From the NCBI RefSeq assembly GCF_000374465.1, contig NZ_KB894528.1:733127-797126 (forward strand): a DNA stretch of 64,000 nt. The letters are read 5' to 3'. The notes under the pieces were generated by a model that was given only the letters and a program-made list of their open reading frames with translations, was not told the origin of the DNA and searched no databases. The position numbers were made by a program, and so were the translations under genes. Below are positions 47,815-57,502 of this stretch, piece after piece (position 1 is the stretch's first letter; each line of letters starts with the position of its first letter). Source of the stretch: Ahrensia kielensis DSM 5890 (GTDB taxonomy: Bacteria; Pseudomonadota; Alphaproteobacteria; Rhizobiales; Rhizobiaceae).

Positions 47815-48535
47815 AAACCAACGCGGCGCGCTTCTCACGGGGCAGCCTTTCTTTGCCCAAGAGATGGATGGAAAGCCTGTCGAATGGCGCGTGGCAGATG
47901 GCCTTACGCCTTATGACGAGGCCGTTGCCTTTATGGAGCAGCGTGTGGGCGAAATTCGTGATGGCACAGCGCCAGAACTGGTATGGCTGGTTGAGCATCC
48001 ACCGCTCTACACAGCTGGCACCAGCGCAAAAGACGCAGATCTTGTCGATGCAAACCGCTTTCCTGTCTTTGCAACAGGGCGCGGCGGCGAACACACCTAT
48101 CATGGGCCCGGCCAACGGGTTGCCTATGTGATGCTCGATTTAAAACGCAGAAGGCCCGATGTGCGCGCGTTTGTTTCTGCGCTCGAAGCGTGGATTATCG
48201 GCACACTCGATAGCTTTAACATCAAGGGCGAGCGCCGCGAGGACCGTGTTGGCGTGTGGGTTCAAAGACCGGAGAAAAAAAGCCCCGTTGCAGGTGCAAT
48301 CGCTGAAGACAAAATTGCAGCCATAGGCATTCGCCTTCGCAAATGGGTCTCGTTTCACGGCATATCAATCAATGTCGAACCAGATTTAAGCCATTATGAC
48401 GGCATCGTGCCATGCGGCATCAAAGTTCATGGGGTCACAAGTTTGGTCGATCTAGGGCTGCCAGTAACAATGGATGATCTTGATCAAGCGCTCAAAAGCG
48501 AATTTGAAAACCAATTCGGACCAACCGCCTCTTAG
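47792..48535 (+). CDS. lipB: Lipoyl(octanoyl) transferase
   Basis: A 247-aa enzyme that moves octanoyl groups from acyl carrier protein to lipoate-dependent enzymes. Motifs are [18 protein letters not shown] near residues 50-67, [16 protein letters not shown] near 87-102 and the catalytic Cys in [14 protein letters not shown] near residue 207-220. The true start is ATG 47792 with a GGGAAG site upstream, inside the toxin gene; the frame open from 47723 is only the toxin region. LipA is not nearby. Its stop overlaps the convergent gene by 4 bp. Confidence 0.95.
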   Translation: MNLTQEPKNQRGALLTGQPFFAQEMDGKPVEWRVADGLTPYDEAVAFMEQRVGEIRDGTAPELVWLVEHPPLYTAGTSAKDADLVDANRFPVFATGRGGEHTYHGPGQRVAYVMLDLKRRRPDVRAFVSALEAWIIGTLDSFNIKGERREDRVGVWVQRPEKKSPVAGAIAEDKIAAIGIRLRKWVSFHGISINVEPDLSHYDGIVPCGIKVHGVTSLVDLGLPVTMDDLDQALKSEFENQFGPTAS

Positions 48536-49776
48536 GCAAACAAAATGCCAGCGCTCCAGACCAACACGCTACAATGAATGAAGAATACCGCGACAAAGGC
48601 AGCAAGTATGGCCGCACGTTCATTGTTGTTCATGGGGGTCAAAGGCGTTTTAGGTTTTATACCGCCCTTAGACGTAAACACGCTTAACAGTGAAAAAATT
48701 GCGCCTGAAATAATAAGCATTTCCGCCGGCAACCCAATGATATGGCCAATAGCCATCAGCCAGCCCAAAAGAAGAAATGCGCATAGCGCTTTTGCATATG
48801 GCGTTCTAAAAATTTGGCGCAGCACCTGCCCGCCATCAAATTTCCAGACAGGAATAAGATTACCCAGATTAAAAAGCGCGCCCATAAGGGCAAACACAAC
48901 GACACAATCAGCAATGAGTTTAGTGCTCATTTCCGCAATCAAGGGATGTGACCACATCAAAAGCGCAGTCAAAAATGCTGAAAAACCTGCGCCCATCAAG
49001 GCAGAAAAGCCAATCTCAAAATGCCGGTCATAGGGCCTGCCCCCCAGCGCTATACCGCCAAGAATCGGTATAAAAAGCATACGTGCTGTGCGATGTCCCA
49101 TAATGCGAAACGCTGCAATATGTCCAAGCTCATGCAGACCAACAATCAGTGTGAGAGCGGCCGACAAAAGAAACCCTTGGCCCGTCAGGCCGAAAACTGG
49201 CCAAAGCAAAAGCGCGGAAAGCATAGCCATGACAATTTGTGTCGATGGACGCTCAAACAGTCCGCCAGATTGATATGTACCCTTTTCACCCCAAATTTTA
49301 AGCTTGAGCGCCATACGGCGCATCGAGAAATAGCGAAAGATTAAAAATGCGATGCCATTATAACTATCCGTTTCGCTTATCTCGATTTCTGTCTCATGCG
49401 GCGAGACAGCAAGCAATTTGGTTTCCATCCGGTGATGGCGCCAAAATGATTGATCAAGCGATGTATCGCTGGTGAACCACACCATCCACTCAAGATCATT
49501 ATCGCTTTGATACAGCGCAAAATCGCGTTCGATAAAACTGCCCTTTCGGTCAGCATGCGAAGTAATCATCTTACCGCTATCGGCAGAATATTTTTCAACC
49601 GCGCTCACCGCTCCATTCCAAGTAAAATCACTGCCAAACGGATGCAGCGCCGCCCGCATTTTTTCGGCAGGCGCATGAACACGAAATGTCCGTTTTATCG
49701 TGCGGATACCAACAGGTGCCGACATGACAAGCCACATCAAAAGCAGAACGCCAATTAACAAAAATGCAATATGCAA
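48532..49776 (-). CDS. Site-2 protease-like (M50) membrane protein with N-terminal SRPBCC-like domain
   Basis: A 414-aa protein with an N-terminal membrane span (about 4-20), a soluble stretch to about residue 170 that resembles an SRPBCC/START-type lipid-binding fold ([16 protein letters not shown]), then six or so membrane spans. The zinc motif HELGH is at residues 215-219 and the second metal ligand is D314 in [13 protein letters not shown]. Thus the protease half looks active. The domain mix is unusual. It may cleave membrane-bound regulators, but no partner is seen. Confidence 0.78.
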   Translation of the reverse strand: MHIAFLLIGVLLLMWLVMSAPVGIRTIKRTFRVHAPAEKMRAALHPFGSDFTWNGAVSAVEKYSADSGKMITSHADRKGSFIERDFALYQSDNDLEWMVWFTSDTSLDQSFWRHHRMETKLLAVSPHETEIEISETDSYNGIAFLIFRYFSMRRMALKLKIWGEKGTYQSGGLFERPSTQIVMAMLSALLLWPVFGLTGQGFLLSAALTLIVGLHELGHIAAFRIMGHRTARMLFIPILGGIALGGRPYDRHFEIGFSALMGAGFSAFLTALLMWSHPLIAEMSTKLIADCVVVFALMGALFNLGNLIPVWKFDGGQVLRQIFRTPYAKALCAFLLLGWLMAIGHIIGLPAEMLIISGAIFSLLSVFTSKGGIKPKTPLTPMNNNERAAILAAFVAVFFIHCSVLVWSAGILFA

Positions 49777-49845
49777 ACGAACAAATCCTTCTGCACATTA
49801 CCTCGTGTAATGCGCGGCTTGCCAAATGTGGCTGGTCTAAGCGCT

Positions 49846-50847
49846 TTAAGCGACTTTATCCAAAAGTGGCTTTAATGATGGGTGCAAATGATGCGATTCT
49901 GCTTTTAGAAAGGCGATGAGCGCCAATTCATTTTCATGAAATTTTCCATCGCGACCAATGCGATTGATCAGCCATGCAGCTTCTTCGGCATCAATGCGTT
50001 CTGCAATCCTATTATCGCGCTCAAATGTTTCATTACGCGCTCTATAAACGGCTTCAAGGCTATTCGGCGCAGCCAGTGCATCACGCACACCGCTCAAACC
50101 ATTCGCAAACATCTTTGAAAAGAACCCGCCAACATTCACACTGTCATCAGCAAGCCATTCTTCACGCGCCAAGGCCTTTTCACGCGATTCCGCCACATGG
50201 CCACCAGCAGCCATAAGTGAAAATGCGATCGCTTTTGAAAACAAATCGCTCCAACTTGGATCATTATCCGCGTCAAATGTCGCATCGTTGATGTCAAACA
50301 GGACTTCTGCCTCATCACGGCTAATGCTCAACGCGCCAACACCTGAATAAGAATAAAGAACGCGGCGCAACATTGCGACATCAGCAGCTGTAACAACACC
50401 TTTTACGCATGAACGCCCCTTCGCAAGTGGGCCTTCGCCCTCAAGTACAGCGTGCTTAACCTGGCTCAATGCAAAAGCAGAAAGTGAAGGCGGCATTGAT
50501 TTGGCCTTATCCATCGCGCGAAGCAGCACTTCAAGTTCAGTAAGAGAATCAACGACACCGTCAGACGATATGGTGCGGATTAGCCATTGTGCATTGTCTT
50601 TGGAGATATAGCCTTTAGGCGCTTCAACATTGACCAAATAGTCAGTGACCGCTTCAACAAAGAAAGATACCCAGCTATCGGATTTATCTGCCACAGCACG
50701 GTCGAGAGCAAAAAGTGCCTCGGCCTCACGCCGCTGAACAACGCCATCAGCAAAAACAGTCTGCCGCAATTGAAGAACATCGCCATCCATAAGCTTCGTT
50801 TTATTTGCCATTGCAGACATAGTGTTATTCAAAAGTAATTCACCCAT
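49846..50847 (-). CDS. Unknown internally duplicated protein
   Basis: A 333-aa soluble protein with two related halves. The first has LRQTVFADGVVQRREAEALF and later QWLIRTISSDGVVDSLTELEVLLRAM. The second has LRRVLYSYSGVGALSISRDEAEVLF and later AWLINRIGRDGKFHENELALIAFL. Each half therefore carries paired helical units with a DG..E turn that recalls TerB-like or EF-hand-like loops. I recognise no named family. The start could be nearer to residue 14 (MANKTKLMDG). It lies between the M50 gene and the methyltransferase gene. Confidence 0.75.
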   Translation of the reverse strand: MGELLLNNTMSAMANKTKLMDGDVLQLRQTVFADGVVQRREAEALFALDRAVADKSDSWVSFFVEAVTDYLVNVEAPKGYISKDNAQWLIRTISSDGVVDSLTELEVLLRAMDKAKSMPPSLSAFALSQVKHAVLEGEGPLAKGRSCVKGVVTAADVAMLRRVLYSYSGVGALSISRDEAEVLFDINDATFDADNDPSWSDLFSKAIAFSLMAAGGHVAESREKALAREEWLADDSVNVGGFFSKMFANGLSGVRDALAAPNSLEAVYRARNETFERDNRIAERIDAEEAAWLINRIGRDGKFHENELALIAFLKAESHHLHPSLKPLLDKVA

Positions 50848-50985
50848 AACATTCCCTATTCGTTACAGCGCGTCCTAAAAAGATCGCACTTGCACATAAG
50901 ACTTGAAGAGAACATACACGGTCGAATTTGCGATTTGGCTAACCGCCATGGTTAAATTCTTGCGCTCAAAAACGGTTAAAATTTT

Positions 50986-51816
50986 ATGTCTGATAACGAA
51001 CAAGAACTCGCTGATACCTACAATCAAGCATTGGCATTTGAAAAAGAGGGCCAGCCTGAAAAGGCAGCTGATCTCTATGCCAAGTGCCTTTCCATGGATC
51101 CGTCAGACATGTGTGGCGCATCTGTACGCCTTGCTTCGCTAGGGCTTGGTGAAGCGCCGCTCAAAGCGCCAGATGCTTATGTTGCAACATTGTTTGACCA
51201 GCACGCCGACGACTTCGATGATATTCTAACCGGCCAGCTACAATATGCCGTACCGATGCAAGTTGCTGAATATTTAGCAGCAAACGCACCGGGCCCTTAT
51301 CAGCGTATGCTTGACCTTGGCTGCGGAACAGGCCTGTCGGGCATGATGTTGCTCGACATGTGCGTACATGCAACAGGCGTTGATCTGTCAGAGAACATGA
51401 TAGACAAAGCAGATGAACGTGCCTGCTATGACGAGCTTTTTGTCAATGAAGCGGTTCACTATCTGCAAGAATGGTCAAAAAGCGAAGCGCCCGAGCATCA
51501 ACCTTTCGATCTTCTCGTTGCGACCGATGTACTGCCATATATTGGCGCATTAGAAGATTTGTTTGATGGTTTAAAATCCAATGCGGCACCAAATGCTAAA
51601 CTTGTTTTCTCCGCCGAAACGCTTCCCTACGATATGATGGAAGGCAAAGATTGGCACATCACGCCGAACCAACGCTTTGCGCACTCTAAAACCTATTTGC
51701 AGGCCATGTGTGAACGTGCAGGATTTTCAGAAGTAGAACTTTTTCAAGATATTACAGTGCGGCTTGAACAGGGCGCGCCTATCCCAGGTTATCTTGTGAT
51801 TGCACAGAAGATTTAG
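50986..51816 (+). CDS. TPR-containing class I methyltransferase
   Basis: A 276-aa protein. An N-terminal TPR-like pair (about residues 6-38, YNQALAFEKEGQPEKAADLYAKCL) is followed by a class I SAM-dependent methyltransferase fold with motif I LDLGCGTGLSG near residues 109-119 and VDLSENMIDKA. Substrate is unknown. Similar proteins are found in many Rhizobiales. Its 3' end overlaps the 3' end of mnmD by 38 bp on the opposite strand. Confidence 0.85.
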   Translation: MSDNEQELADTYNQALAFEKEGQPEKAADLYAKCLSMDPSDMCGASVRLASLGLGEAPLKAPDAYVATLFDQHADDFDDILTGQLQYAVPMQVAEYLAANAPGPYQRMLDLGCGTGLSGMMLLDMCVHATGVDLSENMIDKADERACYDELFVNEAVHYLQEWSKSEAPEHQPFDLLVATDVLPYIGALEDLFDGLKSNAAPNAKLVFSAETLPYDMMEGKDWHITPNQRFAHSKTYLQAMCERAGFSEVELFQDITVRLEQGAPIPGYLVIAQKI

Positions 51817-52504
51817 CGCCTTTGATCATATCGCGTTTGCCGGCAAATCCTGATGTTTTCATCACATCAAATCCGGCTTCTGCCAAATTTCGGCGCACCC
51901 AGCCCGCAGCAGTATAGCTGGCAAATGTGCCGCCTTCGTTTGTTCGTTGATGCATTTCCTGCATCAATTCCAGCGACCACATGTCCGGATTACGCGCTGG
52001 CGCAAATCCATCCAAAAACCATGCATCTGTCTTGCCAGTCCAATTGCGCATACCGTCCAGAACATCCGCAACAATTATTGTAAGTGTAGTCTGCTCATCC
52101 ATTGCCCAAGCGGTTGGAACGGTTGAAAGTTCAGGCCACATACGCGCAAGTTCAGCCTGCTCGGATGACACTTGCGGCCATGCCGCGACCGAGCGCGCCA
52201 TAACATCTTCTGTCATTGGAAATGCTTCGAAGGACACAAAGTGCAAAACATCGCCGTGCTTGCGATGTGCTTTCCACTGCCGCCATGTTTCTAAGAAATT
52301 AAGGCCCGTTCCAAACCCAAGCTCTGCAATGGTAAAATCACCAGCATCAGCCCAACGTAGGGGTAAATTGTTACCGCCCAAGAAAACATGCGCGCACTCA
52401 GCCCGACCATCTGTTTTACAATAAAAATGGTCGCCAAACTGTGTCGAAAAAGGCATATCACCTTCACGAAACTCTAAAACATCTCTGGGCAAATTGTTTT
52501 CCAT
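51779..52504 (-). CDS. mnmD: tRNA (mnm5s2U34) methyltransferase, MnmD (N-terminal half of MnmC)
   Basis: A 241-aa protein of COG4121, equal to the methyltransferase half of MnmC, which makes the last step of mnm5s2U at tRNA position 34. FTIAELGFGTGLNFLETWR near residues 57-75 is the SAM motif and WFLDGFAPARNPDMWS the active-site segment with the DAFxP-like motif. A second ATG lies at 52507. It is divergent from the FAD oxidoreductase gene with overlapping starts (CATG at 52505-52508). Confidence 0.9.
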   Translation of the reverse strand: MENNLPRDVLEFREGDMPFSTQFGDHFYCKTDGRAECAHVFLGGNNLPLRWADAGDFTIAELGFGTGLNFLETWRQWKAHRKHGDVLHFVSFEAFPMTEDVMARSVAAWPQVSSEQAELARMWPELSTVPTAWAMDEQTTLTIIVADVLDGMRNWTGKTDAWFLDGFAPARNPDMWSLELMQEMHQRTNEGGTFASYTAAGWVRRNLAEAGFDVMKTSGFAGKRDMIKGAKSSVQSQDNLG

Positions 52505-52505
52505 C

Positions 52506-53657
52506 ATGACTTCATATCAAAATGCATCCGATTTGCCAGCCTCCAGTTTAAAACCTGACATCGCGATTATTGGCGGCGGCATTGTGGGGCTGTGGACCGC
52601 CTATTATGCAGCTCTGTCGGGCCAGAACATTCTGCTCATAGACAAGGATGAGCTAGGACATGGCGCAAGCTACGGCCTGCTTGGTGCGCTCATGCCGCAT
52701 CAACCAATAAACTGGAACGACAAAAAACAATTCCAGCTTGATGGCCTAACAACCCTGCCCGACCAAATCGCTAATTTGCAAGCGCGCTCTGAAATCGACT
52801 GTGGTTATTTTCGTTGCGGCCGCATTATGCCCATTGGCAATGAAGCAAAGCGCAAGCAGAGCACCACTTGGGCGCAAGGCGCCAAAGAACATTGGGTCTC
52901 GCCATTCGATTGGACCGTTCACGATAAAAATCCCGCAGATGGCTGGCTCAATGATATCGGGCCCCATGGTTACAATAGCGATGATCTGTCGGCTCGCATC
53001 AATCCGCGCGCACTCGTCAAAGCGCTAACGGTGATGATGGGCACATTTAGCAATGTTACAATATTGACCCACACACGCGTTCATGCGGTGGAAAATACTG
53101 GCGCGATTACTCTAAACGACGATACAAAAATACAGCCTGCCAAAACAATCATTACAGCCGGATTTGAAAGTTTTGATCTGCTCCAGCCTCTCACCGAGAA
53201 AAAACTTGGTTGGGGCGTAAAGGGGCAAGCTGCGCTGCTTAAACCTGCTCAAGAGATCAATGTCGCATCACCGATCCTCTATGATGGTGGCACCTATGTC
53301 ATTGCCCATGAAAACGGTAATGTTGCAATCGGCTCAACGTCGGAACGTGAGTTTACCGATGCGGCGCAAACAGATGAAAAGCTCGATGCAGTTATTGCTA
53401 AAGCAAAAGCCATATGTCCGATGTTCGAAAATGCTCAAGTCATAGAGCGTTGGGCCGGTATAAGGCCCCGCGCCGCTGGCCGTGATCCATTGATCGGTAT
53501 GTTGCCTGATGCACCTGATATTATTGTCGCAACAGGCGGCTTTAAAATCACACTCGCTATTGCACATATTATGGCACGTTGCGCTTTGAGCGCGGCGGCA
53601 GGTCAGATCGATGCAATACCGGAAAGCTTCCAAGTAAAAGCGCACCTAGAGCACTGA
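52506..53657 (+). CDS. FAD-dependent oxidoreductase, DAO family (likely C-terminal half of MnmC)
   Basis: A 383-aa oxidoreductase. The dinucleotide motif AIIGGGIVGLWTAYY is near residues 22-36, LLIDKDELGHGASYGLLGAL follows, and the C-terminus has GIRPRAAGRDPLIGMLPD and TGGFKITLAIAH, as in the DAO fold. The neighbour mnmD makes it the best candidate for the MnmC oxidase function (cmnm5 to nm5), though D-amino acid dehydrogenase is possible. ATG 52506 is preferred to TTG 52494. Confidence 0.85.
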   Translation: MTSYQNASDLPASSLKPDIAIIGGGIVGLWTAYYAALSGQNILLIDKDELGHGASYGLLGALMPHQPINWNDKKQFQLDGLTTLPDQIANLQARSEIDCGYFRCGRIMPIGNEAKRKQSTTWAQGAKEHWVSPFDWTVHDKNPADGWLNDIGPHGYNSDDLSARINPRALVKALTVMMGTFSNVTILTHTRVHAVENTGAITLNDDTKIQPAKTIITAGFESFDLLQPLTEKKLGWGVKGQAALLKPAQEINVASPILYDGGTYVIAHENGNVAIGSTSEREFTDAAQTDEKLDAVIAKAKAICPMFENAQVIERWAGIRPRAAGRDPLIGMLPDAPDIIVATGGFKITLAIAHIMARCALSAAAGQIDAIPESFQVKAHLEH

Positions 53658-53728
53658 ATGTAACACTTAAAGAATCGCGCCTAAGCGATTCAAATGATTC
53701 AGCTTCCGCGCGACAATCACATGCAGGC

Positions 53729-53768
53729 AAAAACAAAATTGCCCGCTGAGATGATCTCAACGGGCAAT
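53729..53768 (-). terminator. Terminator of the trigger factor gene
   Basis: ATTGCCCG (53738-53745) pairs with CGGGCAAT (53761-53768), and inside this TGAGAT pairs with ATCTCA after one mismatch, giving a long stem. On the minus strand it is followed by TTTTGTTTTTG, so it fits an intrinsic terminator for tig; on the plus strand no T-run follows. Confidence 0.8.
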
Positions 53769-53790
53769 AAAATAAACAATTTAAAAGAGC

Positions 53791-55206
53791 TTATTCAGCG
53801 TCTTTTTTCTTTGCAGCAGCTTTCTTCTTAGGCGCTGCTTTTTTCTTTGCAGGCTTTGTTTCAGCTTCCGCTTCATCATCAGCCATCAACTCTTCTTTCG
53901 AAACTGTTTTATCAGTCACGTCGACTTGGCTTAGTAGATGATCAACTGTTTTCTCTTCGAAGATAGGCGCACGCAAGTTTGCAACTGCATCTGGGTTCTT
54001 CTGGAAGAATTCATAGATTTGCTTTTCTTGACCAGGATATTGGCGAACCTGCGCCATAAGCGCCTGTTGCATTTCCTGCTCAGTAACCTGAATTTCAGCT
54101 TTTTCGCCGATTTCAGAAAGCACAAGACCCAAACGAACACGGCGTTCAGCAAGAGCAAGATACTCCGCACGCGCATCTTCTTCTGTTGTCTCTTCATCTT
54201 CGAAAGTACGGCCAGCCTGTTCAAGCTCAGCTGTAATCTGTGTCCAGATATTGTTGAATTCTGTATCAACCAATTTCTGCGGCGATTCCAACTGGTACAT
54301 TTTGTCGAGTTGATCGAGAATCTGACGCTTAACCTTTTGGCGTGTCATACCGCCAAATTGGCTTTCAATCTGTTCACGCACAACTTCACGAAGGCGGTCA
54401 GCAGATTCAAGACCAAGTTTTGTTGCAAGATCATCGTTGATTTCGACTTTTTCAGCCTGTTCAACGAGTTTCACTTCAACATCAAACTCAGCGTCTTTAC
54501 CAGCAAGGTGTGCTGCTTGATATTCCTCAGGGAATGTCACTTTAACAACTGTTTTGTCGCCAGCTTTTTTGCCGATCAACTGCTCTTCAAAACCAGGAAT
54601 GAACTGGCCTGAACCAAGCACGAGTTGACCATTGTCGTCAGCACCGCCTTCAAACAACTCGCCATCAACCTTGCCTGCATAAGACATTGTGATGCGGTCG
54701 CCATCAGCAGCTTTGCCCTCTTTTTCAGAGTATTCAGCAGCAGACTGAGCAATTTTCAAAACCTGTTCGTCAACTTCTGAAGCAGGAATGTCGACAACTT
54801 CACGAATTACTTTAATGCCTGAGAAATCTTTGATTTCGATGTCAGGAATAACTTCATAAGAAAGTGAGAATTCGAAGTCGGCTTTACCGTCGAGCACTTT
54901 TTGCGCTTCAGCTTCGTCTTCTGTCATTTGAACTTCTGGCTGAGTTGCAGAGCGTTCTTTGCGATCAGCCAAAACTGTGCGTGGTGTATCGTTCAAGATT
55001 TCATTGACTGTTTCAGCCATGAATGACTTGCCGTACATTTTACGCAAGTGAGCCGCAGGTACTTTACCAGGGCGGAAACCATTCAGTTTAACCTTACCCT
55101 TTGCGTCCTCAAGCTTTTCGGTCAGCTTAGCTTCAAGATCGGCCTGAGGCACCACAATCTTGATCTCGCGTTTCAGGCCCTCATTGAGGGTTTCAGTGAC
55201 CTGCAT
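53791..55206 (-). CDS. tig: Trigger factor (ribosome-associated chaperone)
   Basis: A 471-aa chaperone. The ribosome-binding N-terminal domain has [18 protein letters not shown] near residues 44-61, the middle FKBP-type domain reads [14 protein letters not shown] and [16 protein letters not shown], and a helical C-terminal domain follows, ending in a Lys/Ala-rich tail of alanine and lysine repeats. ATG 55206 has AAGAAGG upstream; the frame open to 55413 runs through the tRNA-Leu gene and is not coding. In many genomes it precedes clpP, but not within this window. Confidence 0.97.
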   Translation of the reverse strand: MQVTETLNEGLKREIKIVVPQADLEAKLTEKLEDAKGKVKLNGFRPGKVPAAHLRKMYGKSFMAETVNEILNDTPRTVLADRKERSATQPEVQMTEDEAEAQKVLDGKADFEFSLSYEVIPDIEIKDFSGIKVIREVVDIPASEVDEQVLKIAQSAAEYSEKEGKAADGDRITMSYAGKVDGELFEGGADDNGQLVLGSGQFIPGFEEQLIGKKAGDKTVVKVTFPEEYQAAHLAGKDAEFDVEVKLVEQAEKVEINDDLATKLGLESADRLREVVREQIESQFGGMTRQKVKRQILDQLDKMYQLESPQKLVDTEFNNIWTQITAELEQAGRTFEDEETTEEDARAEYLALAERRVRLGLVLSEIGEKAEIQVTEQEMQQALMAQVRQYPGQEKQIYEFFQKNPDAVANLRAPIFEEKTVDHLLSQVDVTDKTVSKEELMADDEAEAETKPAKKKAAPKKKAAAKKKDAE

Positions 55207-55318
55207 ATCATAACCTTCTTTTTTCGCATGGCATTGCACGAGGTCTATTACCACCTCCATGCGCCGGGTAAATCGCATTGGTAGAACCTGCTCCACTCGC
55301 AGGTAAACTGACCCCGGC

Positions 55319-55403
55319 TGGTGCGGATAGAGGGAGTCGAACCCCCACGCCTTGCGGCGCTGGAACCTAAATCCAGTGCGTCTACCAGTTCCGCCATATC
55401 CGC
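55319..55403 (-). tRNA. tRNA-Leu (anticodon TAG)
   Basis: Minus-strand cloverleaf with acceptor arms GCGGATA and TATCCGC, anticodon arm CTGGA-TTTAGGT-TCCAG (anticodon TAG), a long variable arm, T arm with GGTTCGACTCC and encoded CCA (55319-55321). It lies about 110 bp before tig on the same strand. It reads CUA and related leucine codons. Confidence 0.96.
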
Positions 55404-55491
55404 AAACCAGCACGCCGAGGCGTTTGGTCAGTCGCGGCTCCTATACCACTGCATTCGCAGTGATCAAATAGAAAATCACCAAAAAAGCATC

Positions 55492-56085
55492 TTAATAGAA
55501 AACTTCTGTTAAAAAGTTGTGATTACCTTGCCTTAAAGCCTTAATTTGCGGGATTCCGTCTGCTGAAACGGCAACGATAATATCTGTCACTTCTCCGTCC
55601 CGCATACGCTTTTCCAGGTCAGGAGCAACGGTTTCAGAGGCATAAAACCGCTCGATTCCATATTCCAGTGACAAATACCCCCTATTATTTCCATCATTTC
55701 GAAGGCCAACACTTCGTATTTTGCCTTTGATGAATCGTCCTGATTCCGGTTTTTGCAGCTGCAAGCTGACATAATCATCTCGTCCCGCAGCGTTCTTTTT
55801 CAAAATAACATAAACCGGTGTGCCAATAAGAACTTCAGATCTCTGACCAGCAAACATATCTTCAAAATTTTCAACCAGCACTCGGCTTATATCGAAATTG
55901 AGTCGCACATAGCGGCCACGCAGAAAGTCACGTGGATCTATGGGCTCTGTTTTAAGCACGATCTCCTGACCACCACGTAAGATAGATGCCCTGCTCTCAA
56001 TCATCCACAGAACCGACGCCCACATGAAGGCAATCGTGATTAAAGCACCGGCAAGATGAAAAGGCTTCTTAGAGTTCGTATTCAT
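55492..56085 (-). CDS. GDYXXLXY-like membrane-anchored protein
   Basis: A 197-aa protein with one membrane span near residues 10-29 and a periplasmic domain. The segment PRDFLRGRYVRLNFDIS corresponds to the GDYXXLXY motif of this family (COG4929), but GDY is changed to GRY and the last Tyr to Phe. A second related stretch, YLSLEYGIERFY, is near residue 142. The family is found with DUF2157 proteins, and here the two genes are 2 bp apart, so they form an operon. Function is unknown. Confidence 0.8.
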   Translation of the reverse strand: MNTNSKKPFHLAGALITIAFMWASVLWMIESRASILRGGQEIVLKTEPIDPRDFLRGRYVRLNFDISRVLVENFEDMFAGQRSEVLIGTPVYVILKKNAAGRDDYVSLQLQKPESGRFIKGKIRSVGLRNDGNNRGYLSLEYGIERFYASETVAPDLEKRMRDGEVTDIIVAVSADGIPQIKALRQGNHNFLTEVFY

Positions 56086-56087
56086 AA

Positions 56088-57293
56088 TTAAACCTCCTCC
56101 TTAAGCGTGCTGGCGGCTGAAAAACGTTTCTCCAAGCGATAAACAAACGTCGCGACACCGATTAAGAACACAGCAAGAAGCATCAAAAATCCCGATGTGG
56201 AAATCATTGAGGATATGGTGACAGTATAAAGGAAAAAGACCTCAACGAGAAAAACCGCGTAACAACAATAGCGCACAAGTCTATGTTCTTTGCCGTGGCG
56301 ATAAAGTGTGAGTAGGACAAAGCCGATCACCAAAGCTGCAATCGCAAAGGAGACTAAACCTTCATCAACAAATTCATGCAGCGCAATTAAAGCGATACAG
56401 CCAATGGTAAAACATAGGCCTACACGGTGACGCCGTAAGAATCCTGCTTTACGCTCTTTTTTCGCATCTGGCAGCATTAGTCCAAAACACATGACTGCCA
56501 ACAAGACACACCACGTAATAAGACGGTTTTGATCTGGCAAATTGTAGAACCACTCAATTCCGTCGAAGAAGAGCTGCAAAACCCACCATGCCACGTCCGT
56601 GACAAGCGGAAACAGGCCTGCCAAAGCTGCGAACAGAACCATCCATGTTGCCCATTTGGATTTCAGCAAAAGACAAATCAGCAATACGGCGCATAGCGCA
56701 GCGTAAAAAACCCAGAATGGCAGACTGAATATATTGCCCGCATCAGGGCTGCTCAGATGCCATGTGACCCAGAAGAACAACGCGCCGCCAGTTAAAACCA
56801 AAGAGCGGACAGCTAAAGCGCCAAATCCCAGCCCTGCTGTATAAAGCAACGCAGCACTGCGCTCATCGCCTGAAATATGATACATCTGCGCTACTAGAGC
56901 GACAGCACTTAAAAAGGCGCCGCCTGCAATTAGATAACACGCATCTTCTGCATATATCGATTTGGTACCAAAACGGCCATGCACGAAAACACCGCCCAAA
57001 AGCCCGAGCGCAATAATAGAAAGAACGCCTGCAGCGCGCACAAGACGCGGAATCGCTTCCCAGTTTGATGCGATCAAGAGCGCAACACCTGCAGCGAATG
57101 AAATTGCCGCGAAAACGATCAAAATTTGGAAAAAAGAAAATCGACGCATTGGCGTGCGCATCTTGGCGTTTGATTTTTGCGGTATATTCGCGCTGAAAGA
57201 ATTAATATCTTTGCGCAACACATCAGCAACGGACGTATCGATTACGCCACGATTTTGCCAATCATTAATTTGGCGTTCAATTAGATTCGACAA
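56088..57293 (-). CDS. DUF2157 polytopic membrane protein
   Basis: A 401-aa protein. The N-terminal soluble part has IERQINDWQNRGVIDTSVADVLRK near residues 4-27, a typical DUF2157 start, and the rest forms about ten or more membrane spans. No enzymatic motif is seen. It is the first gene of a pair with the GDYXXLXY-like protein. The role is unknown; such pairs are widespread in proteobacteria and may act in the envelope. Confidence 0.82.
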   Translation of the reverse strand: MSNLIERQINDWQNRGVIDTSVADVLRKDINSFSANIPQKSNAKMRTPMRRFSFFQILIVFAAISFAAGVALLIASNWEAIPRLVRAAGVLSIIALGLLGGVFVHGRFGTKSIYAEDACYLIAGGAFLSAVALVAQMYHISGDERSAALLYTAGLGFGALAVRSLVLTGGALFFWVTWHLSSPDAGNIFSLPFWVFYAALCAVLLICLLLKSKWATWMVLFAALAGLFPLVTDVAWWVLQLFFDGIEWFYNLPDQNRLITWCVLLAVMCFGLMLPDAKKERKAGFLRRHRVGLCFTIGCIALIALHEFVDEGLVSFAIAALVIGFVLLTLYRHGKEHRLVRYCCYAVFLVEVFFLYTVTISSMISTSGFLMLLAVFLIGVATFVYRLEKRFSAASTLKEEV

Positions 57294-57369
57294 TTTAGCT
57301 CCAAACCATATACTTTTCAGCTATTTAGCGTCCTATACCACATTCATCAGCAGTTAATAAACAAGGCGA

Positions 57370-57404
57370 AATTGTGCAATGCACAATTGCATAAGACCTA
57401 TGCA
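57370..57404 (+). promoter_or_regulatory. Double palindromic site upstream of the first DUF1127 gene
   Basis: AATTGTGCA-A-TGCACAATT (57370-57388) is a perfect 19-bp palindrome. It is joined to TGCATA-AGACC-TATGCA (57388-57404), a 17-bp dyad. The second dyad recurs as TGCATA-AGTGC-TATGCA before the next DUF1127 gene. The layout fits a LysR-type regulator; in Brucella the LysR protein VtlR controls DUF1127 genes. The site is about 100 bp before the ATG. Confidence 0.6.
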
Positions 57405-57502
57405 TAATTGGCTCTAGTCATAAAGCACATTCGGGCATAGATGCCGGTCAACAGAATTAAAAAACACAAGAAAACTTGTGATAATCACGACAGGATAACG
57501 AA

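Noticed and set aside
55207-55413. In-frame N-terminal extension of trigger factor
   Set aside because: It is the tRNA-Leu(TAG) gene and leader read as protein; the ATG at 55206 has a good ribosome site and matches the family start.
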